64,000 nucleotides of DNA. Origin: Planctomycetota bacterium (GTDB lineage: Bacteria > Planctomycetota > UBA1135 > UBA2386). Shown piece after piece: positions 1 through 9,800 of this stretch. How positions within the stretch are numbered: the first letter of the stretch is position 1; each line of letters begins with the position of its first letter. The stretch spans positions 58,558-122,557 of the forward strand of contig JAEUHS010000119.1 of NCBI GenBank assembly GCA_016794035.1. The letters run 5' to 3'. The notes under the pieces were generated by a model that saw nothing but the letters and a program-made list of their open reading frames with translations, had not been told where the DNA came from and searched no databases. The position numbers were made by a program, and so were the translations under genes.

Positions 1-1191
1 GCCGACGCGGGTGCGGCACTGTTCCGCCAGTTCGGCTGCGTCGCCTGCCATGTGACGCCCGGCGGCGATGCCGGTGGTCCGGAGCTGGAACGAAGCGCGC
101 TCGACTTCGTGGGCCAGAAGTGGCATCCGGCGGCGCTGGTCCGCTACCTGCAGGAGCCGCGCGGCAACCACGACCACGCGCGCATGCCGGACTTCCGCCT
201 GCAGCGCGAGCAGGCGATGCAGCTGGCCGCGCTGCTGCTGCTCCGTGCGGCCGCGCCGTCACCGCTGCCGGCGTCGCACGGCGACGCCGAGCACGGCCGG
301 CACGTCGTGCAGCAGCACGGCTGCATCGACTGCCACGCGGTCGACGTGCCGCTCGGCGCGCCGCGGGCGCCGCAGCTGGCGAACCTCGACGCCGACCGCG
401 GCTGCCTGGCGACGAAGGCCGATCCACGCGCGCCGGACCACGGTCTCTCGGCCGAGCAGCTCGCCGATCTGCGCGCGTTCCTGCCGTTCGCGGCGACCGC
501 GCCGTGGCACGCCTCGCCGATCGACTTCGCGACCCGGCAGCTGACCGCGCTGCGATGCACCGCCTGCCACGCCTTGGACGGCGAACCGTCGACGTGGGCG
601 CGCTGGGCGCGTGCCGCCTCGGCGACGCAGCCGTTGCCGGCCGCGCAGGATCCGATCGCGCAGGCGGTGCCCGCGCTGACCTGGGTCGGGGCCAAGCTGC
701 AGCCGTCGTGGCTCGACCGCTTCGTACGCGGGCAGGAGCCCTCGCCGCGGCCGTGGTTGCACGCACGCATGCCGTCGTTCGACCGGCACGGCGCCGCGAT
801 CGCGTCCGGCCTCGTACGCGGGCACGGCTACGGTTCCGCCGACGAGCCGCCGGTCGCCGCCGACGCCCAGATGGCGATCCACGGCGAACGGCTGCTCGCG
901 ATGGGCAAGGGCTTCGGCTGCGTGCAGTGCCACGCGCTCGGCGATCAGCCGGCCGTGCAGGTGTTCGAACGTGAGGGCATCGAGTTGCTGACGGCGCGTC
1001 GGCGGCTGCGGCACGAGTACTACACGCGCTGGCTGCTCGACCCGACACGGCTCGATCCGGACTCGCGCATGCCGAAGTTCGCCGATGCCAGGGGCCGCAC
1101 CGCGCTGACCGACGTGCTCGGTGGCGACGCGGCGCAGCAGTTCGAGTCGATCTGGCAGTATCTCGGCAGTCGCCTGCCCAAACGCCACTGA
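1..1191 (+). CDS. multi-haem c-type cytochrome domain protein (5' end outside window)
   Basis: Partial gene whose reading frame is open from base 1, so the true start lies upstream. The visible 396 residues hold four CxxCH haem-attachment motifs: CVACH (bases 37-51), CIDCH (322-336), CTACH (556-570) and CVQCH (919-933). Each later segment carries a candidate distal methionine in an RMPxF context (RMPDF, RMPSF, RMPKF), the usual sixth haem ligand of class I cytochromes. It therefore looks like several fused cytochrome c modules that would act in the periplasm in electron transfer. Such proteins are common in Planctomycetota, often fused to dehydrogenase or HEAT domains; whether this one is cannot be seen. 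Stop TGA at 1189-1191. Electron donor and acceptor are unknown. Confidence 0.85.
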   Translation, partial: ADAGAALFRQFGCVACHVTPGGDAGGPELERSALDFVGQKWHPAALVRYLQEPRGNHDHARMPDFRLQREQAMQLAALLLLRAAAPSPLPASHGDAEHGRHVVQQHGCIDCHAVDVPLGAPRAPQLANLDADRGCLATKADPRAPDHGLSAEQLADLRAFLPFAATAPWHASPIDFATRQLTALRCTACHALDGEPSTWARWARAASATQPLPAAQDPIAQAVPALTWVGAKLQPSWLDRFVRGQEPSPRPWLHARMPSFDRHGAAIASGLVRGHGYGSADEPPVAADAQMAIHGERLLAMGKGFGCVQCHALGDQPAVQVFEREGIELLTARRRLRHEYYTRWLLDPTRLDPDSRMPKFADARGRTALTDVLGGDAAQQFESIWQYLGSRLPKRH

Positions 1192-1360
1192 GCGCCACGG
1201 ATCGCCGCGATGACGCAGCCTGGCGAACCGTGCCGGCCCGCGGAGTTCGCCGACGTCGTCATGTTCCTGGGTGACAGCACGCCGGCGACGCCGTTGCCGG
1301 CCGGGAACTCGCCCAGGTAGCGCCATGGCCGCGGCGACGCGGCGCCGCCATAATGCGGCG
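1192..1360. other. intergenic region with a 36-codon open frame
   Basis: This 169-base gap contains an open frame at 1210-1320 (ATG to TAG) in the same frame as the preceding cytochrome gene. Its residues PAEFADVVMFLG resemble the C-terminal helix of a cytochrome c domain. It may be a remnant of a longer or duplicated cytochrome tail beyond the present TGA, or chance. No ribosome binding site precedes it, so it is not called as a gene. Confidence 0.2.
1349..1354 (+). promoter_or_regulatory. -10-like hexamer CATAAT before the DMT/xdh operon
   Basis: CATAAT matches the sigma-70 -10 consensus at five of six positions and is followed by exactly six bases before the ATG at 1361. Transcription would start at or next to the start codon, giving a leaderless mRNA; no Shine-Dalgarno sequence is present. 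The -35 region is weak. Confidence 0.4.
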
Positions 1361-1813
1361 ATGCAGATCGACTTGGTGGTCGCGTTCGTGCTCGGCATCG
1401 CGGCCGTACTGCAGGCGACGCTGAACAGGCAGATCGCGTCGCACGCCGGTCTCGCGGCGGCGACGGCGCTCAACATGGCGGTCGCGGCGACCTTCGCGCT
1501 CGCCTTCGCGATCTACTGCGGGCTCCGCGGCGAGCAGGCCGGGCTGCTGCGCTGGAACCTGGAAGGAGCGGCGTTCCGGGTCTGGTGGCTGCTGCCGGGC
1601 ATCGTCGGCTTCCTGATCGTGCTCGGCCTGCCGTGGTCGGTGCAGCGCATCGGTGCGCTGTCGACGTTCGTCGCGCTGGTCGGCGCGCAGATGCTGACCA
1701 GCGCCCTGTGGGACCACTTCGCCACCGGCATCCCGATGACGGTGTCGCGGGTGCTGGGCGCGCTGTGCACCGTCGCCGGGGTCGTGCTGCTCGCGAGAAC
1801 CCCGGGGTCGTGA
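1361..1813 (+). CDS. DMT family transporter, YdcZ/DUF606 type
   Basis: Small integral membrane protein of 150 residues, the usual length of the DUF606 (YdcZ) branch of the drug/metabolite transporter superfamily. The family signature is visible: an N-terminal helix ending in QATLNRQ, a central helix, a GAQMLTSALWDHF segment and a last helix with RVLGALCTVAGVVLL. An open frame extends upstream but is Arg-rich and implausible, so the ATG at 1361 beginning MQIDLVV is chosen. The stop codon overlaps the GTG of the xanthine dehydrogenase small subunit (GTGA, 1810-1813). This suggests co-translation and a possible, unproven, role in moving a purine or related metabolite. Paired DUF606 proteins usually form dimers. 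Confidence 0.75.
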   Translation: MQIDLVVAFVLGIAAVLQATLNRQIASHAGLAAATALNMAVAATFALAFAIYCGLRGEQAGLLRWNLEGAAFRVWWLLPGIVGFLIVLGLPWSVQRIGALSTFVALVGAQMLTSALWDHFATGIPMTVSRVLGALCTVAGVVLLARTPGS

Positions 1814-3198
1814 GCGCGGCCTTCGAGTTCACGCTGAACGGCCGCCCGATCGCGGTGGCGGGTGTCGATCCGAACACCACGTTGCTGGCGTTCCTGCGGG
1901 CGCGGGGTCTCACGGGCACCAAGGAGTCGTGTGCCGAAGGCGAATGCGGTGCGTGCGCGGTCGCGGTGGTGGTCGCGCATGCCCGCGGCAGCCGGTTCCA
2001 GGCCGTCAACAGCTGCCTCGTGCTGCTGCCCGAAGTCGCCGGCGGCGAGGTGTGGACCGTCGAGGGCGTCTGCGGCGGCGCGCCGGAGGACCTGCACCCG
2101 GTGCAGCGCTCACTGGCCGAGCACAACGGTTCGCAGTGCGGCTACTGCACGCCGGGCTTCGTGATGAGCCTGTTCGCCGGCTACTACGACACGCCGCGCT
2201 CCGAGCCGCGCGCCCTGCTGGCCGGCAACCTGTGCCGGTGCACGGGCTATCGACCGATCTGCGAGGCCGCGGCCGCGCTGCCGGCACCGACGGCCGGGGA
2301 CGTGCACGTCGCCCGCCTGCAGCGCGCGGCCCCGGGACCCACGGCGGTCGAGTACGGCGCCGGCGGCGCGCACTTTCATCGCCCGACCACACTCGAGCAG
2401 GCGCTCGCGCTGCGCGCGCGACACCCGGATGCGACGCTGCTCGCCGGCGGCACCGACCTGGTCGTCGAGCACAATCAGGAGGGTCGCCGGCACGAACGGG
2501 TGATCGCGCTCTCGGCGGTCGCAGCGCTGCGCGCCATCGAGGATCGTGCGGACGAGTTCGTCGTCGGCGCCACCGCCACCTGGCACGACGTCCTGCAGCG
2601 CCTCGGCGACCGCGTGCCGATGCTGGCGCAGATGGTGCCGTTGTTCGCCTCGCCGCTGATCCGCAACCGCGGCACCCTCGGCGGCAACCTGACGACCGCG
2701 TCGCCGGTCGGCGACGCGGCGCCGGTGCTGCTGGCGCTGGACACGAACGTCGAGGTCGCGTCGGCGACGGCGCGCCGCACGCTGCCGCTGCGCGAGTGGT
2801 TCCTCGGCTACCGGCGTACGGCGCTGCAGCCGGACGAACTGCTGGTGGCGATCCGCATCCCGAAGGTGCAGCCGACCGCGAGCCGCTTCTACAAGGTCAG
2901 CAAGCGCGAGCTGGACGACATCTCGAGCGTCAGCGCCGCCGTCGCGGTGTGGCAGCACGGCGGTCGTGTCACGCAGGCACGGTTCGCGTTCGGCGGCGTC
3001 GCGGCGACGCCGGTGCTGGCGTCGGCGGCAGGCGCCGCGCTGGTCGGCCGATCGCTCGATGCCGCCGCGCTGCGCGACTGCCAGGCCGCGGTGCGCAGCG
3101 CGTTCACGCCGATCGACGACGTGCGTGCCAGCGCCGCGTATCGCGCGGCGATGCTCGAGAGCCTGCTCGCGAAGTTCTGGAGCGAGGTGGCGCCGTGA
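1810..3198 (+). CDS. xdhA: xanthine dehydrogenase small subunit (2Fe-2S and FAD)
   Basis: 462-residue electron-transfer subunit of xanthine dehydrogenase, which oxidises hypoxanthine and xanthine to urate. The N-terminal ferredoxin domain has cluster cysteines C41, C46, C49 and C69. The helical 2Fe-2S domain follows with C110, C113, C142 and C144 (QCGYC, CRC). From about residue 180 comes the FAD-binding domain with LLAGGTDL and RNRGTLGGN. Start GTG at 1810 overlaps the upstream transporter stop; the stop overlaps the GTG of the large subunit (3195-3198). The two-subunit arrangement matches the XdhA/XdhB type known from Proteobacteria. The sequence does not separate xanthine from other purines as substrate. 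Confidence 0.93.
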   Translation: MSAAFEFTLNGRPIAVAGVDPNTTLLAFLRARGLTGTKESCAEGECGACAVAVVVAHARGSRFQAVNSCLVLLPEVAGGEVWTVEGVCGGAPEDLHPVQRSLAEHNGSQCGYCTPGFVMSLFAGYYDTPRSEPRALLAGNLCRCTGYRPICEAAAALPAPTAGDVHVARLQRAAPGPTAVEYGAGGAHFHRPTTLEQALALRARHPDATLLAGGTDLVVEHNQEGRRHERVIALSAVAALRAIEDRADEFVVGATATWHDVLQRLGDRVPMLAQMVPLFASPLIRNRGTLGGNLTTASPVGDAAPVLLALDTNVEVASATARRTLPLREWFLGYRRTALQPDELLVAIRIPKVQPTASRFYKVSKRELDDISSVSAAVAVWQHGGRVTQARFAFGGVAATPVLASAAGAALVGRSLDAAALRDCQAAVRSAFTPIDDVRASAAYRAAMLESLLAKFWSEVAP

Positions 3199-5513
3199 GC
3201 GCTTCGGGCCACGAGAGGGCGTCCCGGCACGTGACCGGCGACGCGCTGTACGTGCACGATCTCGCCGTGCGCGACCCGGCGACGCTGCATGCGTGGCCGG
3301 TGCAGTCGGTGCACGCGCACGCGCGGGTGACGGCGATCGACGGCGGAGACGCGCTGCGCATGCCGGGCGTGCGCGCGCTGCTGACCGCGCGCGACGTGCC
3401 CGGCGCCAAGACGATCGGTCCGGTGCGGCACGACGAGCCGCTGTTCCCCGACGAGGTCTGTTACCACGGCCAGCCGGTCGCCTGGGTGCTCGCCGACGGC
3501 GAATCGCAGGCGCGTGCGGCGGCTGCCCGCGTTCGGGTCGCCTACGAGGTGCTGCCCGCGGTGCTGTCGATCCAGGCCGCGATCGCCGCGGACAGCTTCC
3601 TGACCGAACCGCAGGCGATCGTCGCCGGTGACCCCGACGCCGCGCTGGGGGCCGCGTCGCACCGGCTGGCCGGCGAACTGCACGTCGGCGGGCAGGAGCA
3701 CTTCTACCTCGAGATGCAGTGTGCCTGGGTGCACCGCGACGCGACCGGCGGCTTCGTCGTGCACTCTTCGACCCAGCACCCGGCCGAGACGCAGGCGACC
3801 GTCGCGCACGTGCTCGACGTGCCGGCGCACCGGGTCGTCTGCGAATCGCTGCGCATGGGCGGCGCCTTCGGCGGCAAGGAGTCGCAGGCGAACCTGTTCG
3901 CGGCGATCGCGGCGCTCGGCTGCCACGTCACCGGGCGCCCGGTCGTCGTGCGGCTCGATCGGCGCCGCGACATGACCATCACGGGCAAGCGTCACCCGTT
4001 CTTCGCCCGCTACGAGGTCGGGTTCGACGGCGACGGGCGGCTGCAGGCGCTCGTCGTCGAGCTGTGCAGCGACGGTGGCTACAGCCTCGACCTCAGCAAT
4101 GCGATCCTCGGCCGCGCGTTGTTCCACATCGACAACTGCTACCGCGTGCCGCACCTGCGCGTGCGCGGCCGCGTCGCCCGCACGCACCTGCCGTCCAACA
4201 CCGCGATGCGCGGCTTCGGCGGGCCGCAGGCGATGGTGGTCGTCGAGGAGGTCGTCGATCGCGTCGCGCGCACGCTCGGGTTGCCGCCCGAGGTCGTGCG
4301 GCAACGCAACTTCTACCGGCCCGGCGACCGCACGCACTACGGCCAGCAGGTGCGCGACGCGGAGCGCATCGATCGCATCTGGCGGGAACTGCTGGCGACC
4401 AGCGACTACGCGTCGCGGCGCGCCGCCATCGACGCGTGGAACACGGCGCACCCGCACGCCAAACGCGGGCTCGCGATCACGCCGGTGAAGTTCGGCATCT
4501 CGTTCACGACGACGGCCCTGAACCAGGCGGGCGCGCTGGTGCTCGTCTATCGCGACGGCAGCGTGCAGGTCAACCACGGCGGCACGGAGATGGGGCAGGG
4601 CCTGCACAGCAAGGTGCTGGCGATCGCCGTGCGAACGCTCGGCGTCGCGCCGCAGCAGGTGCGCATGATGCCGACGCGCACCGACAAGGTGCCCAACACG
4701 TCGGCGACGGCGGCGTCGAGCGGCAGCGACCTGAACGGCGAGGCCGTGCGGCGCGCCTGCGACGAGCTCCGCGGCCGCCTGCTGCCGGTCGCCGCGGCGA
4801 TGCTGGGGTGTGCGGACGACGAGGTCGGGATCACCGATGGCGTCGTGCGCGGCGGTGGTCGCGAGCTGCCGTTCGCCGAGGTGGTCGAGCGCGCGTACCA
4901 GCAGCGATCGCCGCTGTTCGCGACCGGCTACTACGCGACGCCGGGCATCCACTTCGACGCGGCCGCGGGTCGCGGCGAACCGTTCCGCTACTTCGCGTGG
5001 GGGGCGGCCGTCGCCGAGGTCGAGGTCGACGGATTCACCGGTGCGCATCGGTTGCGCGCGGTCGACATCCTGCACGACGTCGGCGACTCGCTGGCGCCGG
5101 CGATCGATCGTGGCCAGATCGAGGGCGGCTTCCTGCAGGGCATGGGCTGGCTCACCTGTGAACAGGTCGTGTTCGGCGCCGACGGCGCGCTGCGGTCGCG
5201 CGGCGCGTCGACCTACAAGCTGCCCGGCGTCGGGGAATGTCCGCCGCGCTTCGTCGTGAACATGCTGTCGCGGGCGACCGAGCCGGGCGCGGTGTTCGGC
5301 AGCAAGGCGGTCGGCGAGCCGCCGCTGATGCTGGCGATCGCGGTGCGCGAGGCGCTGCGCGACGCCGTGGCGGCGTTCGGCGGCGGCGGCCCGGTCGCGC
5401 TCGCGTGCCCGTCGGTGCCCGAGACCGTGTTCTGGGCGATCCAGGCGGTGCGCCGCGCGCCAGCCGCGACCGCCGCCGCTGCCGACGATCAGCGGCCGCG
5501 CAGCTGCCGGTAG
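3195..5513 (+). CDS. xdhB: xanthine dehydrogenase molybdopterin-binding subunit
   Basis: 772-residue catalytic subunit that binds molybdenum cofactor and hydroxylates the purine substrate. Visible cofactor motifs are GGAFGGKES near residue 221, RGFGGPQ near 339, and GTEMGQGLHSK. The catalytic glutamate is E708 in VGEPPLM. Length agrees with the XdhB family. GTG start in a GTGA overlap with xdhA implies coupled translation. Its 3' end overlaps the convergent amidohydrolase gene by 25 bases (5489-5513). No XdhC-type cofactor-insertion gene lies beside it, although such a chaperone is normally needed; it may be elsewhere in the genome. Confidence 0.93.
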   Translation: MSASGHERASRHVTGDALYVHDLAVRDPATLHAWPVQSVHAHARVTAIDGGDALRMPGVRALLTARDVPGAKTIGPVRHDEPLFPDEVCYHGQPVAWVLADGESQARAAAARVRVAYEVLPAVLSIQAAIAADSFLTEPQAIVAGDPDAALGAASHRLAGELHVGGQEHFYLEMQCAWVHRDATGGFVVHSSTQHPAETQATVAHVLDVPAHRVVCESLRMGGAFGGKESQANLFAAIAALGCHVTGRPVVVRLDRRRDMTITGKRHPFFARYEVGFDGDGRLQALVVELCSDGGYSLDLSNAILGRALFHIDNCYRVPHLRVRGRVARTHLPSNTAMRGFGGPQAMVVVEEVVDRVARTLGLPPEVVRQRNFYRPGDRTHYGQQVRDAERIDRIWRELLATSDYASRRAAIDAWNTAHPHAKRGLAITPVKFGISFTTTALNQAGALVLVYRDGSVQVNHGGTEMGQGLHSKVLAIAVRTLGVAPQQVRMMPTRTDKVPNTSATAASSGSDLNGEAVRRACDELRGRLLPVAAAMLGCADDEVGITDGVVRGGGRELPFAEVVERAYQQRSPLFATGYYATPGIHFDAAAGRGEPFRYFAWGAAVAEVEVDGFTGAHRLRAVDILHDVGDSLAPAIDRGQIEGGFLQGMGWLTCEQVVFGADGALRSRGASTYKLPGVGECPPRFVVNMLSRATEPGAVFGSKAVGEPPLMLAIAVREALRDAVAAFGGGGPVALACPSVPETVFWAIQAVRRAPAATAAAADDQRPRSCR

Positions 5514-6844
5514 CGTTCGCGGTACTTCTCCGCCAGCTCCGTCTGCTTGTTGCGCAGGTCGACCTGCCGGCCTTGTACGAACGCCAGTTCGATGTGTGTG
5601 GTCAGGTCGAACGGGTGGCCGTCGGCGACGAACAGCGTCGCTTCCTTGCCGGGCGCCAGCGAGCCGAGGCGGTCGCCGACGCCGAGGATCTCGGCCGCGT
5701 CCTGGGTGATCGCACGCAGCGCGCGCTGCCGGTCGAGGCCGAACGCGGCGGCGGTCGCCGCGTGGTACGGCAGATTGCGGTCGTTGCTGAAGTCGGAGCC
5801 GGTGCCGATGCAGAATCGCACGCCCTGTGCCGCCAGCCGCGCCGGCAGCGTGAACGCCTCGTCGTAGGCGCTGTCGTCGCGGCGCGGCAGCCGGTGCACG
5901 CCGTTGACGATCACCGGCACGTTGCGTTCGCGCAGCAGGGTCGCGCAGGCCTCGGCGTCACGGCCGCCGACGACCACCGCGCGCAGCTGGCGCGACGTCG
6001 CCCAGCGCACGGCCGATTCGATCTGCTCCTGCTCGTCGGCCAGCAGGAACACCGGCACTTCGCCGCGCAGCGCGTCGACCAGCGCTTCGTGGCGCACGTC
6101 GAGCGCCACCGTCGGATCGGCGGTGCGGGCGTCGAGCCAGGCGCGCGCGGCCGTGAACGCGTCGTCGATGCGCCGGCGCGCCTTCCGGGTCGCGCTGTCA
6201 CCGTCGCCGTCGCCGCTGCGCTCGGCTTCACCGCGGTCGGGTCCGCGGCGGCTGCGGCGCGACCGCGAATCGGCCGGCCAGGCGACGACCGGGCCCGCGG
6301 CGCCGCGCACGGTCATGTCCGCGTTGGTCCAGCCGTCGAGCCGGATCACCGAGGCGCGGCCGGGCAGCAGGCCGCCGTCGGGGAACACGCCGGCCGTGAG
6401 CACGCCGTTGCTGCGCGCGACCGGGATCGCCGTCGAGTCGGGATTCAGCGCGACGGCGGCGGTGGCCTCGGGACTGGTCTCGCCGACCTCGCGCAGGTCG
6501 TTGGTCTGCCGCACGGCGCCGATCTCGACCAGGCCGAGCGTCGTGCACGCCGACACCAGCCCGGGGAACACGTGCTTGCCGGCGAGGTCGAGCACCAGCG
6601 GCTCGACCCCGGTGGGCAGCGTCGGCGCGGTGTCGGCGGGCAACACCTGGCCGATCCTGCCGTGCTCGAACCACAGCGAACCGCCGAGCACGACGCCGCC
6701 GGTGACGGTGTGCAGCACGGCGTTCTTCAGCAGCACCGGGCGGTCCTGCGGCGGCGCCTTGGCGAGCAGGTCCTGGGACCGCGGTGCCGCGGCGACGAGG
6801 CCGGCCAGCGCGGCGAACAACAGGCACGTCGAACGGCGACTCAT
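5489..6844 (-). CDS. amidohydrolase-fold protein lacking the HxH metal motif
   Basis: 451-residue secreted protein of the imidazolonepropionase-like amidohydrolase superfamily. After an N-terminal signal sequence come the beta-sandwich strands (VLLKNAVLHTVTGG, LAGKHVFPG), then the barrel, and the conserved C-terminal segment ITQDAAEILGVGDRLGSL with APGKEATLFV. Where active enzymes read PGLIDxHxH this one reads PGLVSACTTLG, so the first two metal-binding histidines are missing. A short basic/acidic insert (Arg-rich, then GDGDGD) interrupts the barrel. The ATG at 6842-6844 overlaps the stop of the upstream 1005-residue relative (ATGA). Probably a non-catalytic or differently acting partner of that enzyme. 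Substrate unknown; peptidase or lactonase roles are equally open. Confidence 0.8.
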   Translation of the reverse strand: MSRRSTCLLFAALAGLVAAAPRSQDLLAKAPPQDRPVLLKNAVLHTVTGGVVLGGSLWFEHGRIGQVLPADTAPTLPTGVEPLVLDLAGKHVFPGLVSACTTLGLVEIGAVRQTNDLREVGETSPEATAAVALNPDSTAIPVARSNGVLTAGVFPDGGLLPGRASVIRLDGWTNADMTVRGAAGPVVAWPADSRSRRSRRGPDRGEAERSGDGDGDSATRKARRRIDDAFTAARAWLDARTADPTVALDVRHEALVDALRGEVPVFLLADEQEQIESAVRWATSRQLRAVVVGGRDAEACATLLRERNVPVIVNGVHRLPRRDDSAYDEAFTLPARLAAQGVRFCIGTGSDFSNDRNLPYHAATAAAFGLDRQRALRAITQDAAEILGVGDRLGSLAPGKEATLFVADGHPFDLTTHIELAFVQGRQVDLRNKQTELAEKYRERYRQLRGR

Positions 6845-9800
6845 CGTGCACCTCCGGCGCAGTCGCGACAGCAGTAGTCCTCGGTCAGGTCCTCGGCGGC
6901 CCAGTAGGCGTCCTTCGTGTCGTCGTCGCGCGACGACTTGCCCTTCGGCGCCGCCGCCGCCCGCTGCAGCAGGCGCTGGCGTTCGCGGGCGATCGCGGCG
7001 CGCGCGTTCCGGTCGTCGTCGAGCGAGAACAGCAGCCGCCCGTCGACCCAGGTGCGCTCGCAGCGCGCCGCGTAGCTCAGCGGATCGTCGGACCACAGCG
7101 CGAGGTCGGCGTCCCTGCCGGTCGCGAGCGAGCCGGTGCGGTCGGCGATGCCGAGCTGGATCGCGGGATTGCGGGTGACGAAGCACAGCGCCTCGGCCGG
7201 CGGCAGCCCGCCGTACTTGACCGCCTTGCCGGCCTCGGTGTTGAGCCGCCGCGCGTGTTCGTTGCTGTCGCTGTTGAACGACACGCACACGCCGGCCTCG
7301 AACATCAGCGCGCCGTTGTCCGGGATCGCGTCGTAGACCTCGAACTTGTAGGCCCACCAGTCGCTGAAGGACGACGCGCCGATCGCGTTCTCGGCGATCG
7401 CATCGGCGACCTTGTAGCCCTCGAGCACGTGCTGGAACGTGCCGATGCGGATGCCGTGCTCCCTGGCGATCTGGCACAGCATGAAGATCTCGTCCTGGCG
7501 GTAGCTGTGGCAGTGGATGCGCCGCGTGCCGGCCAGGACCTCGGCCAGCGCCTCGAGTTCGAGGTCGGGGCGCGGCGGCTGCCGGCGCGCGCGCTCGGCC
7601 GGTGGCAGCGACGCGTAGGCCGACTGTTCGCGCTGGTACGCCGTCGCCGCCGCGAGCCGGTCGCGGATCAGGGCCTCGACACCCATGCGCGTGTTCGGGT
7701 AGCGCGAGTTGTAGCCGCTGGAGTTGGCGCGGCGCGGGTTCTCGCCGAGCGCCCACTTGATGCCGGCCGGCGCGCCGGCGAGGTGCATGTCGTCGGGGTT
7801 CTGCACCCCGTAGCGCACCTTCGTCGTGCAGCTCTGGCCGCCGATCGCGTTCGCCGAGCCGTGCAGCTGGTTGACCGTGGTGACGCCGCCGGCGAGCTGT
7901 CGGTACCAGTTGACGTCGTCGGGATCGAGCACGTCCTCGATGCGGACCTCGGCGGTGACCGCCTCACCGCTCTCGTTGACGCCGCGCGAGATGCCGGTGT
8001 GCGAGTGGCAGTCGATCAGGCCGGGCGTCAGGTGCTTGCCGGTGGCGTCGATCACCGGCACGCCGTCGGGCACCTCGGGCAGGCCGGAGTCGGGGCCGGC
8101 GTAGACGATCCGGCCGCCACGCACGTAGACCGAACCGCCGCGGATCACGCCGCGTCCGTCGCACGGCCACAGCGTCGCGTGCGCGACCACGAACTCGGTC
8201 GCCGCCGGCGGCGTGACGAAGCCGTAGCCGCCGAGCGGCGTCGGCAGCGGGTCCAGCGACGGCGGTGGCCCGCGTTCGGCGCGCTCGCCGGCGGTGCGCT
8301 CGTCGCCGCTGGCCGCGGCCCGTTGCGCGCGCACCGCGACGTCCTGGCCGTCGGGCGCCGTGCGCACGCCGGCCAGGTCGTCGCCTTCGCGGTAGAGCCG
8401 CAGCCAGTGCACGCCGTCGGCGCCGAGCGCCGCGCCGGCCAGCCGGAACGCGACGCTGTCCGGTTCGCGATCGACGGCCGTCGCCTTCAGCTCGTCGTCG
8501 CCGACCTTGCAGCGCACCTTGTCGCCGTCGATGGTCAGCAGCGCCTGCTCGGCGCCCGCCGTGGGCCGGCCCGTCGACCAGTTCCAGGTGCCGTCGAGGC
8601 CGCGGTCCTCGACCGGCGTGATCTCGTGCCGCACACCGCCGACCCAGACGTCGCGGATCTCGGTGCCCTCGGCGAACAGCTCGCCGGTCGCGACCACGAG
8701 GTTGGCCAGCTTGCCCGCCGCGAGCGAGCCGGCCTGGTCGCCGATGCCGAGCAGGCTCGCGGGTCGCGTGGTCAGCAGCGCCAGTGCCTGTTCGGCGGTG
8801 ACGCCGCAGTGCATCGCGTCGCGGATGCGCGCGCGGAGGTCCTTCTTGTCCTTCAGCCGCGCCGTCGTCCAGGCGATGTCGATGCCGGCGTCGAGCAGGC
8901 GTTTGCTGTTGGTCGGCGCCTGCTCCCACGATTGCAGCTGGCGCAGCGACACGCGTTCGGCCGCGGCGGCGGTCGAGACGTCGGGCGTCTCCGGCAGGTT
9001 CAGCGGCACGACGATCGGCGCCTTCGCCGCGGCCAGCGCCGCGAGGCGGCGGAACTCCATGCCGCTGCCGACCAGCACCGGCTGCTGCCGGAACTCGGCG
9101 GCGATGCGCAGCGCGCGCAGCGCCTGCAGTTCGTCCTGCACGTCGAACCACAGCGGCAGGTCCTGCTGGTCGACCAGCGCCTGCAGCGCCGCCTGGGGCC
9201 GCGGTGCGGCGCCGGGCGTCGCCCGGCAGCGCGCGTACCACTCGGCGTCGGCCAGCGTCTGGCGCAGCAGCGCGATCGCGCCCATCTCGCTGTCGGGGTA
9301 GCCGTCGCGCCGCGTCTGCAGACTCGCCAGCCGGTAGGCCGCGCGGCGCAGGATGCCGACCGGCTCGGTCGCCGTCGGCTCGTCGAGCTGCACGACGCAG
9401 CTGGTGCCTTTCAGGATGCCGCCGGTCGGCACGCAGGCGACGGTGGTGAAACCGAGGCGACGCAGCGCGGCGCGCTCGTCGGCCGGCACCAGCGCGCCGT
9501 CGAGCGCGTTCCGCTGCGGCTGGATCATCGGGTTCCAGTGCCGGTCGGTGGCGCCGGGATCGAGCGCCGGCACATCGGTCGGCACGAAGGCGTCGATCAG
9601 GCCCGGGTAGATCCACAGGCCGGTGCAGTCGATCACCGTGGCGCCGGCGGGCACGGCCCCGCCGTCGACCGCGGCGATGCGGCCGTTGCGCAGCACGACC
9701 GTGACGTCGTCGACCGTGCGGCCCGGCGCCAGCACCACGTGCGCCCCGGTCAGGGCATGCCAGCCCGGATCGACGGGGCGGGGGCCGTTGTGCGGCGGCG

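Noticed and set aside
1929..3194. Long plus-strand open frame running through xdhA into xdhB (1929-5513)
   Set aside because: Only the part from 3195 encodes XdhB; the upstream part is Arg/Ala-rich and overlaps the clear xdhA gene in another phase.
5489..5513. 25-base overlap of the convergent xdhB and amidohydrolase genes as a possible sequencing error
   Set aside because: Both C-termini look normal and convergent overlaps of this size are common in dense genomes.
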